A DNA stretch of 64,000 nucleotides, taken from NCBI RefSeq assembly GCF_024166365.1, contig NC_064831.1, positions 29,936,768-30,000,767 of the forward strand, written 5' to 3'. Below are positions 56,013-64,000 of the stretch, in pieces. Position 1 is the stretch's first letter; each line of letters starts with the position of its first letter. The DNA is from Elephas maximus indicus (Eukaryota; Chordata; Mammalia; Proboscidea; Elephantidae). The position numbers and the translations under genes are program-made. The notes beneath the pieces are model-generated. The model made no database searches. It saw only the letters and a program-made list of their open reading frames with translations, and was not told where the DNA came from.

Positions 56013-57273
56013 GAGGCGGGTCCAAGACGGTGGAGTAGTCAGATGCTTCCAGTGATCCCTCTTAAAACAAAGACCCGAAAAAACAAGTGAAATCATTATA
56101 TTGCTGTCAAGCTAGGAGACCTGAACATCAAAGGCAAAATTAGAAAAAGGACTGAGAGGCAGGGGGAGGTAGAGGCTGGTTCAGAAGCAGAGAGGAGTTA
56201 CCGGGCCTGAATCCCCAGGAACCTTCAGGCACCATTTCCGGGAGTACTGAAGCGGGCTGGTGGTAGCATTTGGCTACAGTTTCCTCACGGTGAAACAGCC
56301 AGCTGCATGGACTACTCACACCTCCGGAACCAGAGAAGAAAGGTGCTTTCAGCAAAAGCTAAGTACTTGCATATATTTTACTGTTCCCCAAGTCCCAAAG
56401 CCAGCTTCAGTGGCTGTCGATCTCCTTGTGCCTGAGACAGGCCGTGCTGAGCGCCCTAACTCATTCTCCTGGCCTTGAAGAAGGAATAAATTCACAATTC
56501 GGGGAAAGATAATCTGCCAGCTCCACTAACCCAGGGAGCTCAAGAAAGAAGCGGCTAATGTCCAGGCATAAATGGTCTGTGGACTTTCCCTCCTGCCTGG
56601 ACCTGTGTGGGCCTATGTCAGCAGAATAGGTCCTTGTTGGCAGACTGTGAATGTTTCAGCTGTACAGTGGAGAGGTGGGTGTTTGATATTTGACATTGCT
56701 TTGCCTATTAAAAAGGGTCCTCACCTATCCAAATCAGAGGCCTAAGGACTAGTAGCTCCACTCAGGTCACCCAGCCACCCGCAACAGGGGTACAAGAATA
56801 GCTGATACCTCCCAATCCTTACAACCAAATGCACTGGGTGCCCATGGTCCGTCTGCAGAACCTACCCACCTGTGCGCTCTAAGGAACAGAGACACGCTTT
56901 CCTCACAGACACTGGGGGGATGGTTGTCAGCCTCCTGCCTTGTTCAGAGCATGACCCCCTGTTGGAACAAGATACCAGTACCTACACCAATCACCCCTGC
57001 CCCTCTAAGACCGTAGGACAGAGCCTGTACCACACACTAGATAAGCAACTACCTGGACACCTGAGCTGAATACAAGAGAAGTGAATGGAATCCTAGGCTG
57101 ATACACCTGATGACAACTCTAGCCATCTGGTGCTAGGACGTTAGAGCTTCAAAAGATGAAAATAAGCAAGGTAGCTCACTCAAGCAACCTACTGGGGCAT
57201 ATCAAAACAAAACAAAGGAAGAAGCTAGGATAGAGTAAGCAAGCATAAAATAAACTAATACAATAACTTATAC
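56013..57273 (+). promoter_or_regulatory. L1-D 5' UTR
   Basis: 1.26 kb, same type as L1-A and without the pyrimidine-rich monomer-like units of L1-C. Presumed internal promoter by family; activity unknown. Confidence 0.6.
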
Positions 57274-58324
57274 ATGGCTTGGAGACAACAGTCAATAACA
57301 AATCACATAAAGAAGCAGAGCATGATTGCTTCAGCAAGCTCTCAAAACAAAGAATCAAGTGATCTTCTGGATGAAGGTGCATTCCTGGAATTACCAGATG
57401 CAGAATACAAAAGATTAATATACAGAACTCTTCAAGACATCAGAAACAAAATCAGGAAGGGTATCAGGCAATACACAGAACAAGCCAAGGAATATGCAGA
57501 TAAAGGAGTTGAAGAAATTAAAAAGGTTATTCAAGAACATAATGAAAAATTTAAAAAGCTGCAAGAATTCATAGAGAGACAGCAATCAGAAATTCAGAAG
57601 ATTAATAATAAAATTAACAGAATTAGAAAACTTGACAGAAAGTCAGAGGAACAGAGTTGAGCAAGTGAAGGCAGAACTGGTTACCTTGAAGATAAAGCGC
57701 TTGGCACCAATACACCTGAAGAAAAACCAGATAGAAGAATTAAAAAAAAAAATGAAGAAAGCCTAAGAATCATGTGGGACTCTATAAGAGAAATAACCTA
57801 CCAGTGACTGAAGTACCATAACAGGGAGGGATAACAGAAAATACAGAGAGAATTGTTGAAGGTTTGTTGGCAGAAACCTTCCTGGATACTGTGAAAGAGG
57901 AGAAGATATCTATGCAAGATGCTCATCCAACTCCACATAGGTAGATCTTAAAAGAAAGTCATCAAGACATATTATAATCATACTTGCCAAAACCAAAGAT
58001 AAAGAGAGAATTTTAAGAGCAGCTAGGGATAAACAAAAAGTCACCTACAAAGGAATCAATACAAATATGCTCGGACTACTCGGCAGAAACCATGCAGGCA
58101 AGAAGGCAGTGAGATGACTTATATAAAGCAATGAAGGAAAAAAAATTTGCCAGCAAAGAATCATATATCCAGCAAAACTCTCTCTCAAATATGAAGGTGA
58201 AATTAGGACGTTTCCAGATAAATAGAAGTTTAGGGAATTTGTAAAAACCAAACCAAAGCTACAAGAAATACTAAAGGGAGTTCTCTGGTTAGAAAATCAG
58301 TATCAGATACCAACCCAAGAGTAG
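57274..58324 (+). pseudogene. L1-D ORF1 (frameshifted)
   Basis: ATG at 57,274; 128 codons open to 57,660, covering the N-terminus (MAWRQQSITNHIKKQSM) and a long coiled coil (…EQAKEYADKGVEEIKKVIQ…, …QQSEIQKINNKINRIRK…). After a frameshift near 57,640 the RNA-recognition and C-terminal parts continue out of frame to a stop at 58,322-58,324 (…WLENQYQIPTQE). The total of about 350 codons fits L1 ORF1p, a trimeric RNA chaperone. Confidence 0.88.
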
Positions 58325-58735
58325 AACACTGGACAGAGCAATCAGATGTCAACCCAGTTAGGGAAATCACAAAAATAAATCAAGATTAAAAAAACACTCA
58401 AAACAGGGAAACAGCAATGTCATTATGTAAAAGAAGACAACATTAAAACAATAAAGAGGGACTAAGAAATGTAGTCACAGGTCTTTCATACGGAGAGGAA
58501 GAGAAGGTGATAGAAATAAAAGTTAGTTTTAAACTTAGAAAAATAGGAGTAAATAACCACAAAGGAGACTAACAACCCTACTTACCAAAATCAAACACAA
58601 GAGAAAAACAGAGACTCAGCAGAAACAAAATCATCAACAACGAGTAAGAGGAAAAGACAATATTATAAACTACTCAGCACAAAAAATTAAGTGGGAAAAA
58701 GAAACCGTCAACAACACACACAAAAAGATATCAAA

Positions 58736-61700
58736 ATGACAGCATTAAACTCATACCTATCCATAATTACGCTGAATGTAAATGGACTAAATGCACCCAT
58801 AAAGAGACACAGAGTGGCAGAATGGATAAAAAAAAAAACATGATCCGTCTATATGCTGCCTACAAGAGACACACCTTAGACTTAGAGACACAAACAAACT
58901 CAAAGTATGGGAAAAACTAAGCAAACAACAATCAAAAAAGACCAGGACTGGCAATATTAATTCCTGACAAAACAGACTTTAAAGTTATATCCACCACAAA
59001 GGATAGGGAAGGACACTATATAATGATTAAAGGGACAATATACCAGGAGGATATAACATATTAAATATTTTTGCACCTAATGACAGGGCTGCAAGATACA
59101 TAAAACAGACTCTAATGGCACTGAAAAGTGAGATAGGCGGCTCCACAAAAACAATAGGAGACTTAAACACACCGTCAGTGAAGGAAAGATATCCAGAAAG
59201 AAACTCAGTAAAGACACGAAGACCTAAATACCACAATCAACCAACAGCAGCCAAGTATACTTTCTTTTCTTGTGCACATGGAACATTCTCTAGAACAGAC
59301 CACATATCAGGTCACAAGCCTTAGCAGACTCCAAAACATTGAAATATTACAAAGCATCTTCTCTGACCAGAAGGCCATAAAAGTAGAAATCAGTAACAAG
59401 CAGGGAAAAGAAATCAAACACTTGGAAACTGAACAGTACCCTGCTCAAAAACGATGGAATAAAGAAATTCATAGAATCCAATGAGAATGAAAACATTTCC
59501 TATCAGAACCCTTGGGACACAGCTAAAGCAGCGATCAGGGATCGATTTATATCAATAAATGCACACATACAAAAAAGAAGAAAGGGCCAAAATCAAAGAA
59601 TTATTCCTATAACTTGAATACAAAAAGAGCAACAAAAGAAACCATCAGGCACCAGAAGAAAGCAAACAATAAAAATTAGAGCAGAATTAAATGAAATAGA
59701 GAACAGAAAAACAATTGTAAGAGTAAACAAGACCAAAACCTGGTTCTTTGAAAAAATTAACAAAATCTATAAACCACTGGCCAAACTGACAAAAGAAAAA
59801 CAGGAGAGGAAGCAAATAACCCAAATAAGAAATGCAATCGGCGATATTACAACAGACCCTACTGAAATTAAAAGAATCATATCAGCTTACTACGAAAAAC
59901 CATACTCTAACAATTCAAAAGCCTGGAAGAAATGGATGAGTTCCTAGAAACACAGTACCTATCTAAACTAACAGAAACAGAGATAGAACAACTAAATAAA
60001 CCCATAACAAAAGAAGAGATTGAAAAGGTAATCAAAAAACTCCCAACAGAAAAAAGCCCTGGTCCCGATGGCTTCACTGCAGAGTTCTAACAAACTCTCA
60101 GAGCATAGAAAAGGAAAAGACTCCCAAACTCATTCTATGGAGCCAGCATATGCCTGATACCAAAATCAGGTAAAGATACCACAAAAAAAGAAAATTACAG
60201 ACCTATATCCCTCATGAACTTTCATGCAAAAATCCTCAGCAATATTCTACCCAACAGAATTCAACAATGTATCAAAAAAATAATTCACCATGAACAAGTG
60301 GGATTCATACCGGTTATGCAGGGATGACTCCACATTAGAAAAACAATTAATGTAATCCATCATAGAAATAAAACAAAAGAACCACATGATGTTATCAACT
60401 GATGCAGAAATGGCATTAGACAAAGTTCAACACCCATTCATGATAAAAAACTCTCAGCAAAATAGGATTAGAAGGAAAATTCCTCAACATAATAAAAGGC
60501 ATTTATACAAAGCCAACAGCCAACATCATCCTAAATGGAGAGAGTCTGAAAGCACTCCCCTTGAGATCGGGAACCACACAAGGATGCCCTTTATCACCAC
60601 TCTTATTCAACATTGTGCTGGAGGTCCTAGCCAGAGCAATTAGGCTAGATAAAGAAATAAAGGGCATCCAGATTGGTAAGGAAGAAGTAAAAGTATCTGT
60701 TTGCAGATGACATGATCTTATACACAGAAAACCCTAAGGAATCCTCAAGAAAACTACTGAAACTAGTAGAAGAATTCAGCAGAGTGTCAGGATACAAGAT
60801 AAACATACAAAAATCAGTTGGATTCCTCTACACCAACTAAAACAACATCGAAGAGGACATCACCAAATCAATACCATTTACAGTAGCCCCCAAGAAGATA
60901 AAATACTTAGGAATGAATCTTACCAGAGATGGAAAAGACCTATACAAAGAAAACTACAAGATACTACTGCAAGAAACCAAAAGAAACCTACAAGGAAGTG
61001 GAAAAACATATCTTGCTCATGGATAGGAAGACTTAACATTGTAAAGATGTCTATTCTATCAAAAGCCATCTATAGATACAATGCAATTCCCATCCAAATT
61101 CCAATGACATTTTTTAATAAGATGGAGAAACAAATCAACTTCATATGGAAGAAAAAGAGGCCCCAGATAAGTAAAGCATTACTGAAGAAGAGCAAAGTAG
61201 GAGGCCTCATTCTACCTGATTTTAGAACCTATTATACTGCCACAGTAGTCAAAACAGCCTGGTACCGATACAACAACAGATACATGGACCAATGGAACAG
61301 AATTGAGAATCCAGACATAAATCCATCCACAGATGAGCAGCTGGTATTTGACAAGGGCCCAAAGTCAGTTAAATAGGGAAAAGACAGTCTCTTTAACAAA
61401 TGGTGCTGGCATACCTGGATATCCATCTGCAAAAAAAGGAAACAAGACCCATACCTCACATCATGCACAAAGACAAGCTCAAAAAGGATCAAAGACCTAA
61501 ATATAAAATCTAAAGCCAAAAAGGCCATGGAAGAAAAAATAGGGACAATGCTAAGAGCCCTATACATGGCATAAGCAGTATACAAAACACTGTTAACCAT
61601 GCAGAAGAAAAACTAGATAACTGGGAGCTCCTAATTATCAAACACCTATGCTCATCCAAAAACTTCATCAAAAGAGTAAAAAGACTACCTACAGACTGGG

Positions 61701-62402
61701 AGAAAGTTTTTAGCTATGACATTTCTGATCAGCATCTGATCTCTAAAATCTACATGATACTGCAAAAACTCAACTACAAAAAGACAAATAACCCAATTAA
61801 AAAATGGGTAAAGGATGTGAACAGGCACTTCACTAAAGATGACATCCAGGTAGCTAAGAGATACATGAGGAAATACAATCATTAGCCATTAGAGAAATGC
61901 AAATCAAAACTACAATGAGATTCCATCTCACTCCAACAAGGCTGGCATTAATCCAAAAAACACAAAAATAATAAATGTTGGAGAGGTTGTGGAGAGGCTG
62001 GAACACGTCTACACTGCTGGTGGGAATGTAAAACGGTACAACCACTTGGGAAGCCAATTTAGTGTTTCCTTAAAAAGCTAGAACTATAACCATACAGTCC
62101 AGCAATCCCACTCCTTGGAATATACCCTAGAGAAATAAGAGCCCTCGTACGAACAGATATATGCACACCCATATTTACTGCAGCACTGTTTACAATAGCA
62201 AAAAGATGGAAACAACCTAGGTGCCCACCAATGGATGAATGGATCAATTACGGTATATTTACACAATGGAATACTACACAACGATAAAGAGCAACGATGA
62301 ATTCAAGAAACATCTTTTTACATGGATGAATCTGGAAGGCATTATGTTGAGTGAAATTAGTCAGTTGCAAAAGGAAAAATATTGTATAAGGCCACTATTG
62401 TA
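58736..62402 (+). pseudogene. L1-D ORF2 (broken)
   Basis: The ATG at 58,736 reads MTALNSYLSIITLNVNGL then NAPIKRHRVAEWIKK, the endonuclease start, and shifts in the A run at 58,829-58,837. Endonuclease and RT are readable in pieces. The catalytic F-A-D-D is intact as a motif at about 60,701-60,712, and [19 protein letters not shown] is at 61,200-61,270. The stop is near 62,402. At least several frameshifts separate the pieces, so no functional ORF2p is encoded. Confidence 0.9.
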
Positions 62403-63587
62403 AGAACTCGAGAAATAGGTTAAACAGAGAAGAAAATATTCTTTGATGGTTAGGAGACGGGGGAGGGAGTTAGGGAGGGAAATGAGTTTTCACTAATTAG
62501 ATAGCAGATAAGAACTATTTTAGGTGAAGGGACAGACAACACACAATACAGGAGAGGTCAGCACAACTGGGCTACACCAAAAGCAAAGAAGTTTCCTGAA
62601 TAAACTGAATGCTGCAAAGTCCAGTGTAGCAGGGGTGGGGTTTGAAAACCATGGTTTCAGGGGACATGTAAGTCAATTGGCATAATAAAATCTATTAAGA
62701 AAACATTCTGCATCTCACTTTGGAGAGTGGCCTCTAGGGTCTTAAATGCTAGCAAGCAGCCATCTAAATTGTATCAATTGGTCTCAACCCACATGGAGCA
62801 AAGGAGAATGAAGAACACCAAAGACACAAGGCAATTAAGAGTCCAAGAGACAGAAAGGGCCACATAAAGCAGAGACTACATCAGCCTGAGACCAGAAGAA
62901 CTAGATGCTGCCTGGCTACAACCAATGACTGCCCTGACAGGGAACACAACACAGAACTCCTGAGGGAGCAGAAGAGCGTTGGAATGCAGACCTCAAATTC
63001 TTGTAAAAAGAGCAGGCTTAATGGTCTGACTGAGATTGGAAGGACCCCGGAGGTCATGGTCCCCAGACCTTCTGTTAGCCCAAGATGGGAACCATTCCCA
63101 AAGCCAACTCTTCAGACAGGGATTGGACTGCACTACGGGATAGAAAATGATATTGGTGAAGAATAAGCTTCTTGAATCAAGCAGACCCATGAAAGTATGT
63201 GGGCAGCTCCTTTCTGGAGGGTAGATAAGAGGGCAGAGGGGGTCAGAAGCTGGCTGAATGGACATGAAAATAGAGAGTGGAGGGAAGAAGTGTGCTGTCT
63301 CATTAGGGGGAGAGCAACTAGGAGCATATTGCAAGGTGTATATAAATTTTTGTATGAGAGACTGACTTGATTTGTAAACTCTCACTAGCACAATAAAAAT
63401 TAAAAAAACAAAAAATCTTTTGGTTAGTATACTGCTTGCTCCAATTGTTATCCACTGTATCAGGCAGTCATGAAGTTAGATTGTTTTAGACAAACATGGT
63501 CTGAAGAAGAAGCTTTTTAGCACTGAGTTAACTTTTTTTTAACTCTTAGCCAAGTCAAAGATAAGCTTCTCTACTGGTGTTTTCCAG

Positions 63588-63800
63588 GGAGTCCCTGGGT
63601 AGTGGAAACATTTACTTGTTCGATTATTGGCCAAAAGGTTGGCAGTTCAAACCCACCTAGAGGTACCTTGGAAGACAGGCCTGGTGATCTGCTTCCAACA
63701 GGTCACAACCTTGAAAACGCTATGGAGCAGTTCTACTCTACAAACATGAGGTCACCATGAGTTGGAATCAACTCAAAGGCAACTAACAACAACAACAGGA
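63588..63800 (+). mobile_element. SINE2 copy
   Basis: gtccctgggtagtggaaac … aaggttggcagttcaaaccc … gaagacaggcctggtgatct … gagcagttctactctacaaa … ggaatcaactcaaaggcaac followed by aacaacaacaac. Confidence 0.85.
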
Positions 63801-64000
63801 AACCAGTAGCCTTGTCAAACAATGGCAAGTCTTTAGAAATGAGGCGCAGAAAAAGCTTCCACTCTGTTCTGTACAGGGAGTGCAAGACTGCTGTTTTTCA
63901 AGGTTACTTCTGAGAGTGGTATAGGAATGGGGCAAGTTAAAATACCACAAAGCTTGCCATGCTGAGATTCTATCATTTTTCTTTAATGAACACTCCCTGG
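63801..64000. other. Unassigned edge, probably ancient L1
   Basis: Continues the minus-strand ancient L1 by position; sequence support is weak. No MND1 exon is visible. Confidence 0.35.

Larger units (their letters stand above)
56013..63411 (+). mobile_element. L1-D: full-length L1
   Basis: 5' start gaggcgggtccaagacggtg, ORF1, ORF2, 3'UTR and an A-rich end. Flanked by a 16-bp target duplication with one mismatch (aaaatcttctggttag 55,997-56,012; aaaatcttttggttag 63,412-63,427). At 7.4 kb it has no nested insertions and is the best-preserved L1 here, but both ORFs are broken. Confidence 0.95.
46430..64000 (-). mobile_element. Ancient L1 (L1M-like), minus, repeatedly interrupted
   Basis: Segments 46,430-47,118, about 50,790-51,975, 52,829-54,150, 54,195-55,800 and probably 63,428-63,587 and 63,801-64,000 read in order from the 3' end through ORF2 (51,228-51,494 ILKFIWKYKGHRIAKIL; 53,001-53,303 KSSGPDAFTDEFYQTLKEEL) to ORF1 (54,815-55,042 RTNICIVEVPEEEER). 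It is highly diverged. The last two segments are assigned mainly by position. Confidence 0.7.

Noticed and set aside
46000..64000. Further upstream MND1 exons
   Set aside because: I looked for coding matches to the MND1 coiled-coil region on the minus strand and saw none; the stretch is repeats and intron.

Overview
This is a non-coding-rich piece of a placental mammal nuclear genome, almost certainly afrotherian and most likely elephant. The indicators are many copies of a tRNA-headed SINE whose 3' part (…atgagtcggaatcgactcgacgg…) I recognise as the AfroSINE type, an RTE/BovB-like LINE, a second SINE sharing the RTE-like tail, and two L1 lineages. Ancient mammal-wide repeats (MIR, MER5, ERV-L) are also present. 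The assignment to elephant rather than hyrax or sirenian is inference.

The only host gene I can identify is MND1, which encodes the meiotic partner of HOP2. Its last two coding exons lie on the minus strand. The terminal exon with stop and poly(A) signal is at 32,795-33,046 and the 45-bp penultimate exon is at 45,916-45,960. The intervening 12.9-kb intron holds an antisense full-length L1 that ends 296 bp from the penultimate exon. Earlier exons must lie beyond the right edge. The left half of the window (1-32,790) is downstream of the gene. One 88-bp exon-like block at 1,901-1,988 could not be identified.

Layout by region. 1-1,831: minus-strand ERV-L/MaLR-like provirus remnant (gag start, primer-binding site, LTR) abutting another LTR. 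2,350-4,862: L1 tail, a SINE split by a solo LTR, and an RTE fragment carrying only the endonuclease end. 4,863-14,790: an ancient plus-strand L1 broken by a SINE, itself broken by a near-complete minus-strand L1 (L1-A), and by a second, 5'-truncated L1 (L1-B). Target-site duplications are readable for both L1 insertions. 15,840-17,140: ERV-L pol with integrase and dUTPase. 19,911-22,433: a MER5-like DNA transposon in which a 30-bp internal segment has expanded to about 79 tandem copies. 23,305-24,235: a roughly 200-bp-arm inverted repeat. 24,572-31,375: a two-LTR class I (gamma-like) ERV with integrase and env remnants and a very AT-rich middle. 32,795-46,430: MND1 exons, MIRs and the full-length L1-C. 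46,430-64,000: a second ancient L1 (minus) carrying two 5'-truncated L1s, an unidentified 841-bp insert and a full-length L1 (L1-D).

All mobile elements appear inactive, because every ORF is broken by stops or frameshifts. I found no credible undescribed molecular system. The most unusual items are the transposon-born minisatellite, the L1 5'UTR with monomer-like repeats, and the long inverted repeat.
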